Assembly: GCF_022430525.1 (NCBI RefSeq)
Contig: NZ_CP092520.1
Location: forward strand, 186,001 to 250,000
Source of the DNA: Cetobacterium somerae
Lineage (GTDB): Bacteria; Fusobacteriota; Fusobacteriia; Fusobacteriales; Fusobacteriaceae
Reading direction: 5' to 3'
DNA: 64,000 bases
The notes beneath the pieces are model-generated. The model was not told the origin of the DNA and searched no databases. It saw only the letters and a program-made list of their open reading frames with translations. Position 1 is the stretch's first letter. Every line of letters starts with the position of its first letter. The translations under genes and the position numbers were made by a program. This document shows, in pieces, positions 53,482 to 62,570 of the stretch.

Positions 53482-54207
53482 TTAATTATTTTTTTCAGGG
53501 AAATATTTAATCACTAAATTGTTATACTCATCAGTGTTTTTTAAATTTTCTAAAATATCGTTAATTTTTTCAACTTTTTCCAAGCTTCCTTTCTTTAAAG
53601 CAATAGACGCACCAGGGTAATTATCTGTAATTTTATCTAATATTTTTAAAGTTTTCATAGATTTTAAATACTCATATCCAGTTTTATCAGCGATAATAAC
53701 ACCATCAATTTTATTGTTTTCCAAATCCATAAGAGCACCTAAAAATGAGTTATATGGTCGAACTTCAGCTCCTAACTTTGTAGCAAACTCCTCTTGAAGA
53801 GAACCTAATTGAACTCCAACAATTTTATTTTTCAATTCTTCTTTATTATTTAAAGAGCTTTTATTATTAACTAAAACAAGATGCTCAGATTTAAAATATA
53901 AATATGGATTTGAAAAATCTACTGCTTTTTGTCGTTCTGTTGTTTGAGACATACCAGCAATAATTGCATCGATTTTTCCTGTTTGTAAAGCAGGAATCAA
54001 ACCATCAAAAGATATATCTTTCCATATAATTTCATATCCAGCTTTTTGTCCAATAAGTTCCATAAGTTCAACATCAAAACCTGTTAATTTACCATTCTCA
54101 AGATATTCGTATGGAACAAATTCAGCATTGGTACCAACATAAAGTTTTTCTGCAAATAAAGATACTGATAAAACGCTTGCCATGATTAAAGTAATAATTT
54201 TTTTCAT
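53482..54207 (-). CDS. Amino-acid-type ABC substrate-binding protein (orphan)
   Basis: 241 residues from ATG 54207, with GGAGGGT upstream; an ATG five codons earlier overlaps that site. Signal peptide MKKIITLIMASVLSVSLFA, then an SBP family 3 protein (EFVPYEYLENGKLTGFDVEL, DAIIAGMSQTTERQKAVDFS). It probably binds polar or other amino acids in the periplasm. No permease or ATPase genes are adjacent. It is preceded by a leader ORF and terminator as in the other binding protein. Confidence 0.93.
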   Translation of the reverse strand: MKKIITLIMASVLSVSLFAEKLYVGTNAEFVPYEYLENGKLTGFDVELMELIGQKAGYEIIWKDISFDGLIPALQTGKIDAIIAGMSQTTERQKAVDFSNPYLYFKSEHLVLVNNKSSLNNKEELKNKIVGVQLGSLQEEFATKLGAEVRPYNSFLGALMDLENNKIDGVIIADKTGYEYLKSMKTLKILDKITDNYPGASIALKKGSLEKVEKINDILENLKNTDEYNNLVIKYFPEKNN

Positions 54208-54240
54208 AATAATACCCTCCATTAAAATAAATTTTTGTAT

Positions 54241-54273
54241 AAAAAAAACCGAACTAACTCAAATTAGTTCGGT
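54241..54273 (-). terminator. Leader terminator before amino-acid-binding gene
   Basis: ACCGAACTAA (54248-54257) and TTAGTTCGGT (54264-54273) form a 10-bp stem, followed on the minus strand by T8. Only about 30 bases separate it from the coding sequence. Confidence 0.9.
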
Positions 54274-54306
54274 AAATAAAAGACTAAAGTATTAATAAAA
54301 GTATAG

Positions 54307-54384
54307 TCATATTTTCCATAACAAAAGAGATAGTTTATCTAAAATATAAAATTTTAAAATCTCTCTTTCGTTCCTTAAAAACAT
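54307..54384 (-). CDS. 25-residue leader peptide ORF
   Basis: ATG at 54384 behind an excellent AAGGAGG site; 25 residues beginning MFLRNEREILKFYI and ending KLSLLLWKI. It is placed between a consensus promoter and the terminator in front of the amino-acid-binding gene, an attenuator-like layout. The Leu-rich end with a Trp is what one would expect of a leader peptide, but the sensed signal is unknown. Confidence 0.65.
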   Translation of the reverse strand: MFLRNEREILKFYILDKLSLLLWKI

Positions 54385-54415
54385 AACTGACCTCCTTAAA
54401 AAATTATTTTAGATG

Positions 54416-54444
54416 ATATTATCATATAAAAATTTTTTTGTCAA
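54416..54444 (-). promoter_or_regulatory. Promoter of leader ORF / amino-acid-binding unit
   Basis: Minus strand TTGACA (54444-54439), a 17-base spacer and TAATAT (54421-54416), starting 11 bases after the symporter stop. Confidence 0.88.
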
Positions 54445-54454
54445 AATATATTTT

Positions 54455-55765
54455 TTATTTTTTTCGACCAACTGTTAAAATTATAGCATTGATACAAAAT
54501 GCAAGAATTAAAATATAATTTGAATTACTACCACCATATATTTTCCCAAATAAAGCTATAGTTCCTCCCATTATAATTGCACTTAAAACATAAGATTTTT
54601 TAAATCTATATCCTAAAATTCCGACAAAACATGGAATTATAAGTGCTCCAGAATAAACAGATAAAGCTAGTAATAAAGAGCTTAATATAAATTTAAGTTT
54701 AAGAGCTACAAGGATACTAAATAATCCAAATACTCCAATGAAAACCCTTGTAAGTTTAATTGATTTTACATTTTTTAAATTTTTAGTAAAAATCTCTGTA
54801 AATATAGATGATCCAGTTAATAAGCAAGTATCAGCAGTAGAAATTATAGCTGAAAGTAAACCAAAATATAAAAGAAGACTTATAGGTTTTGGTAAAGTAT
54901 TAGCTGCAACATGTAGTAATGGAGATTGACCATTAGTTAGATTAGGATAGGCTCCAGCAGCAAATATACCTATTTTAGTTAGAATAAAAGCTAAAGGTAC
55001 TAAAATAATAATACTAATAATAATTGATTTTTTTGCAACAGTGGTATCTTTTGCACAAAAAATTCTAGAATAAATATCAGGACCAACTAAAAATGTAGAT
55101 GAATATGTTAGTACTAGAATTAATAAATCAATATAACTAAATTTTTCATTAATTAGTTGAGGTACTACATAAGTTGTTTCTATGTTAGGTAAAAATAAAA
55201 AACATAGTACAATACCTAGCAAAATAAAAATTAATTGAAAACAATCTGTTTTTATAATTGAAAGTTGTCCACCTAATATAGTATATATAATAAAAACTAC
55301 TCCACTTATAATAACGCTTTGAAAATAGGAAAAATTACTTATAATTTCCATAATTTGGGCAGCACCCATAATTTGAGCAGCAACAATTCCAATCCAAGCT
55401 ATAGAAATAATAAAAGAGCTTAAAATTCGAACTTCATCTCCATAAAAACTTCCTAAAAGTTCTGGAAGATTATACCCTTTAAATTTTTCAAATCTTTTAA
55501 GCAAAGGTAAAAGGGTAAAAAGACCAAATGCTGCACAAAAAAGAAGCCAAATTCCAGCCCAACCAATAGAATATGTAGCAGCAACATTTCCTAGAATAGC
55601 GGAACTTCCTAAAACTGTGGCTAATAAACTACCTGTAACTTGGAAAACACCTGCTTCTTTATTTGCTATAAAAAAATGAGAACTATCTTTAATTTTTTTA
55701 AATGAGTTATACCCAATCGCTAAAATACCTAAAAAATATAGATTTAAAAATAAATTTTCTACCAC
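54455..55765 (-). CDS. Sodium:solute symporter overlapping birA
   Basis: A 436-residue SSS-family symporter with about 13 hydrophobic segments (FFIANKEAGVFQVTGSLLAT, YTILGGQLSIIKTDCFQL, SAIISTADTCLLTGSSIFTE). It starts with GTG at 55765, overlapping the birA stop by 7 bases, with GGGGAGG inside birA, so the two are translationally coupled. The substrate is unknown; linkage to birA hints at a vitamin (biotin or pantothenate-like) or carboxylate. Confidence 0.88.
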   Translation of the reverse strand: MVENLFLNLYFLGILAIGYNSFKKIKDSSHFFIANKEAGVFQVTGSLLATVLGSSAILGNVAATYSIGWAGIWLLFCAAFGLFTLLPLLKRFEKFKGYNLPELLGSFYGDEVRILSSFIISIAWIGIVAAQIMGAAQIMEIISNFSYFQSVIISGVVFIIYTILGGQLSIIKTDCFQLIFILLGIVLCFLFLPNIETTYVVPQLINEKFSYIDLLILVLTYSSTFLVGPDIYSRIFCAKDTTVAKKSIIISIIILVPLAFILTKIGIFAAGAYPNLTNGQSPLLHVAANTLPKPISLLLYFGLLSAIISTADTCLLTGSSIFTEIFTKNLKNVKSIKLTRVFIGVFGLFSILVALKLKFILSSLLLALSVYSGALIIPCFVGILGYRFKKSYVLSAIIMGGTIALFGKIYGGSNSNYILILAFCINAIILTVGRKK

Positions 55766-56721
55766 TTAAAATTAACCTCCCCTGATTTTAAAATTTTTAT
55801 AATTTTATTAGAATCTTGAACAACAAGATGTCCGTCATCATCAATATCAATAACAATACCTTGAATAGGACTATTTTTTTCATAATAAATAATATCTCTA
55901 CCAATTAAAAATGATTTATTACGATAGATTTTAATAATTTCTGAATCGTCTAAATTTTCTATAATCTCCATAAGATTATTTATTATTTTTGAAATTAATT
56001 GATTTCTATTAATAGGAGTAATATCCTCTAGAAAAATTGATCCAGCAGTATAAGAAAGATCCTCTGGAAAGTTTAAAGTATTAAAGTTTACTCCAATTCC
56101 TAAAACGATATTTTCAATAGAGCCACTTTCAAAATCTGTTATAGCCTCTGTTAAAATTCCACATATTTTTTTATTATTTAAGAAAATATCATTAACCCAT
56201 TTTATTTGAGTATCTTTATTACAAGTTTCATCGATTGCATTAGAAACAGCAACTGCTGTAGCAATAGTTATCTTAAAAGAGTTTTCCAAAAGTAAACTTT
56301 CAGGTTTTAAAATAATACTCATATATATTCCAGTATTTTTAGGTGAAAAAAAACTTCTTCCTTTTCGTCCTCTGCCATTTGTTTGCTCATTAGCAATGAT
56401 AACAGTTCCATGCTTTGGATTATTTATTAGATAGTTTTTACCCTCTAAATTAGTAGAGAAAACAGAATCTTTTATAATAATATCATTATTGTATTTAAGA
56501 TTTTTTTTAATTTCTATTAACGACAACATATTACTTTTGTGAGGAATGCAGTGACCTTTTTTATTCACAGAGTCAATTGTATAACCATTATTTTTTAGTT
56601 CTTTAATAGCTTTTGAAACTGCTGCACGAGATATATTTAATTGTTTTCCGATATCTTCTCCCGAAAGATAAGAACCTTTATTATTCTCTAACATAGAGAT
56701 AATCTTTTCTTTAGTAGTCAT
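55759..56721 (-). CDS. birA: BirA biotin-protein ligase / repressor
   Basis: 320 residues from ATG 56721, preceded by AAGGAGAAG. An N-terminal helix-turn-helix (YLSGEDIGKQLNISRAAVSK) is followed by the ligase domain with the biotin/ATP motif ANEQTNGRGRKGRSFFSP and KWVNDIFLNNKKICGILTE, then a C-terminal SH3-like cap. It attaches biotin to carboxylases and, having the DNA-binding domain, probably also represses biotin genes. Confidence 0.95.
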   Translation of the reverse strand: MTTKEKIISMLENNKGSYLSGEDIGKQLNISRAAVSKAIKELKNNGYTIDSVNKKGHCIPHKSNMLSLIEIKKNLKYNNDIIIKDSVFSTNLEGKNYLINNPKHGTVIIANEQTNGRGRKGRSFFSPKNTGIYMSIILKPESLLLENSFKITIATAVAVSNAIDETCNKDTQIKWVNDIFLNNKKICGILTEAITDFESGSIENIVLGIGVNFNTLNFPEDLSYTAGSIFLEDITPINRNQLISKIINNLMEIIENLDDSEIIKIYRNKSFLIGRDIIYYEKNSPIQGIVIDIDDDGHLVVQDSNKIIKILKSGEVNFKW

Positions 56722-56754
56722 TTTCTTCTCCTTATTGTATACAGTATTCAATAT

Positions 56755-56783
56755 ATATTATTATGAAATAAAAAAAATGTCAA
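56755..56783 (-). promoter_or_regulatory. Promoter of birA inside a terminator stem
   Basis: Minus strand TTGACA (56783-56778), a 17-base spacer and TAATAT (56760-56755). The -35 box is part of the 3' arm of the terminator of the preceding ACT-domain gene. A TTGTATAC-containing dyad (56735-56742) follows. Confidence 0.85.
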
Positions 56784-56814
56784 CTTTTATTAAATTGTAA
56801 AGTTGACATTTGTG
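56775..56814 (-). terminator. Terminator after ACT-domain gene
   Basis: Minus strand AAATGTCAACTTT and AAAGTTGACATTT form a 13-bp stem followed by a T run; the second arm supplies the birA -35 box. Confidence 0.85.
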
Positions 56815-56816
56815 AA

Positions 56817-57254
56817 TTACTCAAAAGCTAGAAGTCTAGACATTTTAACATATTTAATTTTTTTTAATTCGTGAACAACATCTTCTGGAGGAAGAGAGGT
56901 TGAAGATATCTCAAAAGATATAACTACAGAAGCAACATTATTAATTGGAATATTTTGATTAATAGTAATTATATTACAATTAACAGATGATAGAAAATTT
57001 AAAACTTCAGATAAGGCTCCTTTTTCATGCTCTAACATAAGAGAGATTAAAGCTTTTTTTCCTAAAGCATTATCAGATGGTAAAAATACAAAATCTTTAT
57101 ATTTATAATAAGTACTTCTACTTATTCCAACAATTTTAACAGCTTCACTTACATTTTGAACTTTATCTTCAGCTAGTAAGTTTCTAACCTCAATAACTTT
57201 TTCCAGATAATCTGGAAGGATAGATTTATCTACAACCAAAAATTTTCCATTCAT
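56817..57254 (-). CDS. ACT-domain protein (PheB / UPF0735 type)
   Basis: A 145-residue protein: N-terminal helix-turn-helix-like part (VQNVSEAVKIVGISRSTYYK) and a C-terminal ACT domain (LMLEHEKGALSEVLNFLSSV). Its length and arrangement match the PheB/UPF0735 family, whose members are thought to bind amino acids and sit near threonine/homoserine or phenylalanine genes. Here the divergent neighbour is a Ser/Thr symporter, so it might respond to those amino acids (inference). Confidence 0.88.
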   Translation of the reverse strand: MNGKFLVVDKSILPDYLEKVIEVRNLLAEDKVQNVSEAVKIVGISRSTYYKYKDFVFLPSDNALGKKALISLMLEHEKGALSEVLNFLSSVNCNIITINQNIPINNVASVVISFEISSTSLPPEDVVHELKKIKYVKMSRLLAFE

Positions 57255-57287
57255 TTATAACCTCCCAATTTATATGCATTTGTAGAT

Positions 57288-57316
57288 AGTATAACTTTTT
57301 AAAAAAAATATGTCTA
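57288..57316 (-). promoter_or_regulatory. Promoter of ACT-domain gene
   Basis: Minus strand TAGACA (57316-57311), a 17-base spacer and TATACT (57293-57288). Confidence 0.7.
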
Positions 57317-57326
57317 GAAAAAAAAC

Positions 57327-57355
57327 TTGTATTATAAAAAATAATATGTTATATT
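57327..57355 (+). promoter_or_regulatory. Promoter of sstT
   Basis: TTGTAT (57327-57332), a 17-base spacer and TATATT (57350-57355), back to back with the divergent ACT-gene promoter. Confidence 0.6.
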
Positions 57356-57408
57356 GTCTCTTATCTAAAGACATGTGTTTCTAAAACAAAGACAAGGAGA
57401 TGGTAAAA

Positions 57409-58644
57409 ATGGAGAAAGTGTTTAAAGGATGGTGCGGCATAAGCCTAGTGAAACGAATTTTTATAGGATTATTATTTGGAGTGGCCTTAGCATATATAGC
57501 TCCTAATAGTATGAGTTGGATAACAATTTTTGGTGACCTATTTGTAGGTGCTTTAAAAGCTGTTGCTCCAATATTGGTATTTTTCTTAGTTATATCTGCA
57601 ATTGTTCAACATAAAAAAGGTCAGAAAACAAATATAAAATCAATAGTGATACTATATTTATTAGGAACTTTTTTAGCTAGTTTAGTTGCAGTAATAGGAA
57701 GTTTTTTATTCCCAGTTACCCTTTCCCTTGTATCTAATATAAATATGGAGTCAGCACCACAAAATATTGTAGGAGTTTTAAAAACTCTTCTTTTAAACCT
57801 TATAGATAATCCAGTAAAAGCTCTTTTTAATGGAAATTATATTGGTATTTTATTTTGGAGTTCTTTATTTGGTATTTTTTTAAAAGATGCTAAAGATGTA
57901 ACAAAAGAGGTTGTTATAGATATTTCCAAAGCTCTTTTAAAAGTTGTAAAATTAGTTATAGAGTTTACTCCCTTTGGTGTTATGGGATTAATATTTAGTT
58001 CAATAGAAGCAAGTGGTGGAAGTGGGTTACTATCATATGGAAAGATTTTACTTTTACTTTTAGGATGTATGGTGACAGTAGCCCTTATAGTTAATCCAAT
58101 AATAGCTTTTGTAATGATTCAAAAAAATCCATATCCATTAGTATTTACATGTTTAAAAGAAAGTGGATTAACTGCATTTTTCACAAGAAGTTCAGCAGCG
58201 AACATTCCCGTAAATATGAATCTTTGTGAGAAGTTAGGTTTAGAAAAAGATATGTATTCTGTTTCTATTCCTCTTGGAGCGACAATAAATATGGCAGGTG
58301 CAGCAGTTACAATATCTGTTTTTGCTTTAAGTGCAGCACATACCCTAGGAATTCAAGTGGATTTCTTCTCAGCAATTGTTCTAAGTGTTCTTTCAGCTGT
58401 AAGTGCTTGTGGAGCTTCAGGTGTAGCTGGAGGATCATTATTATTAATTCCATTAGCATGTAGCTTATTTGGGATATCTAATGATGTTGCAATGCAAGTT
58501 GTCGGAGTAGGGTTTGTTATAGGGGTTCTTCAAGATTCATGTGAAACAGCTTTAAATTCATCTACAGATGTTTTATTTACAAGTATTGCAGAATATTCAC
58601 AGTGGAGAAAAGAAGGAAGAGAAGTAAACGTTAGTAAAGTATAA
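57409..58644 (+). CDS. sstT: SstT serine/threonine:sodium symporter
   Basis: 411 residues from ATG 57409; AAGGAG (57394-57399) is at good distance, whereas the ATG at 57400 touches it. DAACS-family membrane protein with the SstT-like start [20 protein letters not shown], the hairpin/serine-rich [14 protein letters not shown] and [16 protein letters not shown] transport motifs. It imports serine and threonine with sodium. Confidence 0.94.
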   Translation: MEKVFKGWCGISLVKRIFIGLLFGVALAYIAPNSMSWITIFGDLFVGALKAVAPILVFFLVISAIVQHKKGQKTNIKSIVILYLLGTFLASLVAVIGSFLFPVTLSLVSNINMESAPQNIVGVLKTLLLNLIDNPVKALFNGNYIGILFWSSLFGIFLKDAKDVTKEVVIDISKALLKVVKLVIEFTPFGVMGLIFSSIEASGGSGLLSYGKILLLLLGCMVTVALIVNPIIAFVMIQKNPYPLVFTCLKESGLTAFFTRSSAANIPVNMNLCEKLGLEKDMYSVSIPLGATINMAGAAVTISVFALSAAHTLGIQVDFFSAIVLSVLSAVSACGASGVAGGSLLLIPLACSLFGISNDVAMQVVGVGFVIGVLQDSCETALNSSTDVLFTSIAEYSQWRKEGREVNVSKV

Positions 58645-58647
58645 AAT

Positions 58648-58679
58648 CAAAAGCTTAGATTTTTTTCTAAGCTTTTTTA
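58648..58679 (+). terminator. Terminator after sstT
   Basis: AAAAGCTTAGA and TCTAAGCTTTT with a T6 loop and a following T run. Confidence 0.9.
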
Positions 58680-58768
58680 TATTATTAAAAAAGTAATTAA
58701 TTAGAAAAATACTTTAAAAAAATCTTTAAATGATGTAGGATATAAAAAAGTCTTATAAGAGGTGGTGT

Positions 58769-60253
58769 ATGAAGAAAAAATATATTTGTTTAGCACTAAT
58801 TACAATATTATTGGCTAGTTGTAGCAGTATAGAAAAATCTGAGAATAAAGATAGCTATCAAATACCAGTTGTTCCAGATAAAATAGTAGAAGAACCAATT
58901 ATACCTATGACAACTTTGCCTACTAAAGTAAAATCAAAAGCTGTAGATGAATTTGTTAATTCAAGAGTTTTAGAGCATGGGAATTTAAGTTTTTATGCTA
59001 TGGATATAGAAAGTGGAGCAGTTATCGATAACTATAGAGGAGAGACAGCTTTAACTCCAGCATCTGTTTTAAAAATAGTTACCTCAGCAACAGCACTAGA
59101 AGTGCTAGGGCCAGATACTGTTTTAGAAACTAAAGTTCTATATGATGGAAAGATATCTAAAGATGGAGTTTTAACTGGAAATATATATATTCAAGGAGGA
59201 GGAGATCCTACTTTAGGTTCAGATGGAATATCTATAAATAGAGAGGAATTTTTAAAAAATTGGACTGATGCAGTGAAAAAAATAGGAATAAAATCTATTA
59301 ATGGAAATATAATTGTATTGGATGATTTGTTTGGATATGAAGGAATTCCAGGAAAATGGCTTTGGGAAGATATGGGAACGAATTATGGTCAAGGAACTTA
59401 TGGAATAAGTGTATTTGATAATATATATACTCTTTATTTAAACACAGGTATCTCTGGTCAAAAGCCTGAAGTGATAAAGACTAAACCAGAGATTCAAGGA
59501 TTAACATTTGATAATCAAAGTGTGGTAACTCCGGGTGGAAAAAAGGATATATATGTAAGAGGTGTACCTTTAGAAAATAAAAGAAGAATTTTTGGAGTAG
59601 TTCCACAAAATAAAAATGGCCTAACAATTCAAAGTGATATTCCAGATCCAGGATTATTTTTGGGACAATATTTTTCGTACTATTTAAAAAGAGAAAATAT
59701 AAAAGTAAATGGAAATATTAAAACAGCTAGATTAACATCACAAAGACCGAGAAATCCAAAAGTTATAGCAGTGACAAAATCTCCTCCAATATCTGAAATA
59801 GTTAAAGTTTTATTAACTAGAAGTGATAATCATTATACAGAGCATCTATACCAATTAATAGAAAAAACAAAAGGTGTGAAGATAGAAAAGTTTTGGGAAG
59901 AAAAAGGGATTGATGTTCACTCTTTAACTATGAGAGATGGAAGTGGTTTATCTAGAGGAAATACTATTTCAGCAAAACTATTAGTAGAAATTTTATCTTA
60001 TTCTAAGGATGGTTTAGAAAATCTTCTACCTGTTGCTGGAAAAGATGGAACAGTAGCTTTATTTTTAAGAAATACACCTTTAGAGGGAAAAGTTAGAGTT
60101 AAAAGTGGAAGTATGAGTGGAATACAATCTTATGCTGGATATGTGGAAAAAAATGGAAGAACATATACTTTTGCTATTGTTGTTAATCACTGGAATGGAG
60201 AGAGAAGCGAATTAAGAAAGAAAATGGAAAATTTATTAAATAATGTCTTTTAA
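58769..60253 (+). CDS. dacB: PBP4-type D-Ala-D-Ala carboxypeptidase, lipoprotein
   Basis: A 494-residue penicillin-binding protein of family S13. Signal peptide with lipobox LLASC (Cys18) suggests membrane anchoring, which is unusual for the normally soluble PBP4. Active-site motifs: SVLK (about 103), SDN (about 351) and KSG (about 442). It trims or cross-cuts peptidoglycan in the periplasm. It is flanked by terminators and has GAGGTGG ahead of the ATG, so it is monocistronic. Confidence 0.93.
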   Translation: MKKKYICLALITILLASCSSIEKSENKDSYQIPVVPDKIVEEPIIPMTTLPTKVKSKAVDEFVNSRVLEHGNLSFYAMDIESGAVIDNYRGETALTPASVLKIVTSATALEVLGPDTVLETKVLYDGKISKDGVLTGNIYIQGGGDPTLGSDGISINREEFLKNWTDAVKKIGIKSINGNIIVLDDLFGYEGIPGKWLWEDMGTNYGQGTYGISVFDNIYTLYLNTGISGQKPEVIKTKPEIQGLTFDNQSVVTPGGKKDIYVRGVPLENKRRIFGVVPQNKNGLTIQSDIPDPGLFLGQYFSYYLKRENIKVNGNIKTARLTSQRPRNPKVIAVTKSPPISEIVKVLLTRSDNHYTEHLYQLIEKTKGVKIEKFWEEKGIDVHSLTMRDGSGLSRGNTISAKLLVEILSYSKDGLENLLPVAGKDGTVALFLRNTPLEGKVRVKSGSMSGIQSYAGYVEKNGRTYTFAIVVNHWNGERSELRKKMENLLNNVF

Positions 60254-60297
60254 AAAAAGCTATGAAGTTTTAAACTTCATAGCTTTTCTATTAAATT
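60254..60297. terminator. Bidirectional terminator
   Basis: The AAAAGCTATGAAG/CTTCATAGCTTTT stem with A/T runs on both sides, between dacB and the dehydrogenase gene. Confidence 0.9.
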
Positions 60298-60298
60298 A

Positions 60299-61285
60299 TT
60301 ATAATTGATTTTCACAAATTCCTTTTTTAATAAATTCATCAAGATTTTCATAAGATATTTCAATCATATTTGTAAGAGCTTCATCTGTGTACGAACCAAT
60401 ATGTGGAGTTATTAATACTTTAGGATAAAGGTCTAAAAGTTTTTCAACATTTTTATCAATCTCTTTACCAGTCATATTTTTAAAGAAAAACTCTTTTTCA
60501 TTAGAAAATACATCTGTTGCAAAGCCACCGATTTTACCGCTTTCTAATCCTCTTATGATAGCTTCAACATCTTGAAGTTCTCCTCTAGCAGTATTTATTA
60601 TGATAACATCATCTTTAGCTTTACTAATAAGACTATCATTGATTAGATTATCATTAGATCCTTTTATATATGGACAGTGTAAACTTATAATATCTGCATT
60701 TTTAATTAAATCATCCATTGAAACATATTCTAAAATATCTTTAGCATTTTCATTTTCATAGATATCATAGGCAATAACTTTAGAACCAAGTCCTTTAAAA
60801 AGCTTAGCAGTTGTTAGTCCAATTTTTCCAGTTCCAACAATACCTACAGTTAAATTTCTAATCTCTTTGCTAAACATAAACTCATCTACAGTAAAGTTTT
60901 TTTCTCTACTTCTATTCACCATATAAGTTCCTTTTCTAACTAGGTTCATAGCAAAAGTAATAGCTAATTCTCCAATAGCATTTGGAGAATAAGTAGGAAC
61001 TCTAGCCATCTTGAATCCCATCTCTCTAGCAGCATCTAAGTCGATATGATTATAACCTACAGTTCTAGTTAGAAGGTACTCAACACCATATCCTTTAATT
61101 ATTTCTAAATTTTTTCGATTTGCTGGACAATTAGCTCTTAACATAACTGCTTTATGTCCCTCTATTAGATGAATATTTTCATCATTTAATAACTCTTCAA
61201 CTAAAGTTAACTCATATCCAAATTTATTTAATTTTATAAAAAAATCACGTTCCACTTTTCTAACACCAAAACATATTAATTTCAT
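60299..61285 (-). CDS. D-2-hydroxyacid dehydrogenase (D-lactate dehydrogenase type)
   Basis: A 328-residue NAD-dependent dehydrogenase. The dinucleotide motif GIVGTGKIG (about 145-153), catalytic Arg in NTARGE, the Glu-containing segment FATDVFSNEKEF and catalytic His in TPHIGSYTDEAL are present; TRTVGYNHIDLDAA is typical of D-lactate dehydrogenases. It would reduce pyruvate to D-lactate. It follows an AEC transporter gene by 27 bases, suggesting that the pair makes and exports, or imports and uses, a hydroxy acid. Confidence 0.92.
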   Translation of the reverse strand: MKLICFGVRKVERDFFIKLNKFGYELTLVEELLNDENIHLIEGHKAVMLRANCPANRKNLEIIKGYGVEYLLTRTVGYNHIDLDAAREMGFKMARVPTYSPNAIGELAITFAMNLVRKGTYMVNRSREKNFTVDEFMFSKEIRNLTVGIVGTGKIGLTTAKLFKGLGSKVIAYDIYENENAKDILEYVSMDDLIKNADIISLHCPYIKGSNDNLINDSLISKAKDDVIIINTARGELQDVEAIIRGLESGKIGGFATDVFSNEKEFFFKNMTGKEIDKNVEKLLDLYPKVLITPHIGSYTDEALTNMIEISYENLDEFIKKGICENQL

Positions 61286-61312
61286 TGTAAACCTCCTATA
61301 AATTTACTTAAT

Positions 61313-62356
61313 CTATCCAAATATCTGTAAAGATTTAATAACTTCTAAAACTACAATCCATAATGGCATACATATTACACTAAATACTGTAGATAGTAAA
61401 GAACAATTTGATGTCATAAGTGATTCTTTATCAAACTTTATAGCATAAGCTGCAGCAACAGTTGCTGTTGGAGTTGCCATCATAATAACAACAGTAGCTA
61501 ATCCTACAAAAGATATTGGTAAAATATTTGTAATATTTAAAATATATAAAGCAACTATATTTATAGCAGGAACTCCTAAAACTTTAACAAAACTGTAAAT
61601 CCAAGAATCTTTTGAAGAGAAAGCTTCTTTTAGAGAAATATCTGCTAATTTTGCACCAATAGAGATCCAAGCTAATGGAGAACAAAGAGCAGCTAGATAA
61701 GTCATCGGTTTAAATAACCAAAAAGCTGTTTTATCAATTCTTAAGAAAGCATAGCTTTTATCACCAATAGATACTTGAGGTAGTGAACTTTGGAAAACCC
61801 AAACAAACATACCTAAAAATGTAGCTAAAACAATTGGATTCAAAAACATCTGAGATATATTTTTTCTATCTACTTTAATACCAGACATTTTAATATACCC
61901 ATAAGAGTAAAGGAAAACTCTATATGCTATGTTAAAAATTGAAGCATACATAACTCCAACCTCTCCATAAACAGCAGCAATAATTGGAATACCAAAGAAA
62001 GTAGTAGATCCAAATATAGTTAGAACTTCTAAAACTGATTTTTTATCTCCTTTATATTGGATGTATAAAACTTTTGTCAAAAATATCAATAAGATATATA
62101 TAGCAAATCCCCAAATTAAAAGATTGATACCTTGCTCTAAACTATTTTTGTTGATATCTTGCATAAAAGAGTTAAAAGCTAAAGCTGGTAAAGATGCGGA
62201 TAAGATAACATCACTTAATGTTTTAGATGTACCATCTTTTAAAACATTAGTTTTTCTAAGATAAAATCCAAAAAGAATGATTAAAACAGATGAAGATATA
62301 GCACCAACAATACTATTATTCTTCAAAATACTTGAAATAATTTCACTGAAATTCAT
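61313..62356 (-). CDS. AEC-family transporter
   Basis: A 347-residue membrane protein with ten predicted helices, of the auxin efflux carrier family (malate/malonate permease-like): FYLRKTNVLKDGTSKTLSD-type N-terminus with a double five-helix layout and MMATPTATVAAAYA near the C-terminus. It is likely a carboxylate (lactate or malate) transporter. It begins an operon with the dehydrogenase and is divergent from a CitA/DcuS-type kinase, which could regulate it. Confidence 0.9.
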   Translation of the reverse strand: MNFSEIISSILKNNSIVGAISSSVLIILFGFYLRKTNVLKDGTSKTLSDVILSASLPALAFNSFMQDINKNSLEQGINLLIWGFAIYILLIFLTKVLYIQYKGDKKSVLEVLTIFGSTTFFGIPIIAAVYGEVGVMYASIFNIAYRVFLYSYGYIKMSGIKVDRKNISQMFLNPIVLATFLGMFVWVFQSSLPQVSIGDKSYAFLRIDKTAFWLFKPMTYLAALCSPLAWISIGAKLADISLKEAFSSKDSWIYSFVKVLGVPAINIVALYILNITNILPISFVGLATVVIMMATPTATVAAAYAIKFDKESLMTSNCSLLSTVFSVICMPLWIVVLEVIKSLQIFG

Positions 62357-62387
62357 AAAATCCTCCTAAAATAAAATTTAACAATTA

Positions 62388-62540
62388 AGTACTCATTAAT
62401 TAATATAAGTCCTTTTGAAAAGATTTACAATTTTTTAAACTTTATAAATAGTTTTTTAACTTTTTTAAGTAGAAAAAACTAAAATTGATAAAAAAATAGA
62501 CAAAAAAGTTATCTAAATTTGTATAATAATTAATTGTACT
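62388..62540. promoter_or_regulatory. Inverted pair of AGTAC-ATTAATTA sites
   Basis: AGTACTCATTAATTA starts at 62388 on the plus strand, and AGTACAATTAATTA is read on the minus strand at 62540-62527, next to a TATAAT (62522-62527) before the kinase gene. The two sites face each other, one near each divergent start, as expected for a response-regulator site. Confidence 0.45.
62402..62430 (-). promoter_or_regulatory. Promoter of AEC-dehydrogenase operon
   Basis: Minus strand TTGTAA (62430-62425), a 17-base spacer and TATATT (62407-62402). The sequence AGTACTCATTAATTA overlaps its downstream edge. Confidence 0.6.
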
Positions 62541-62570
62541 AACTCTTTTTTATATGTTAATATAACAGTT

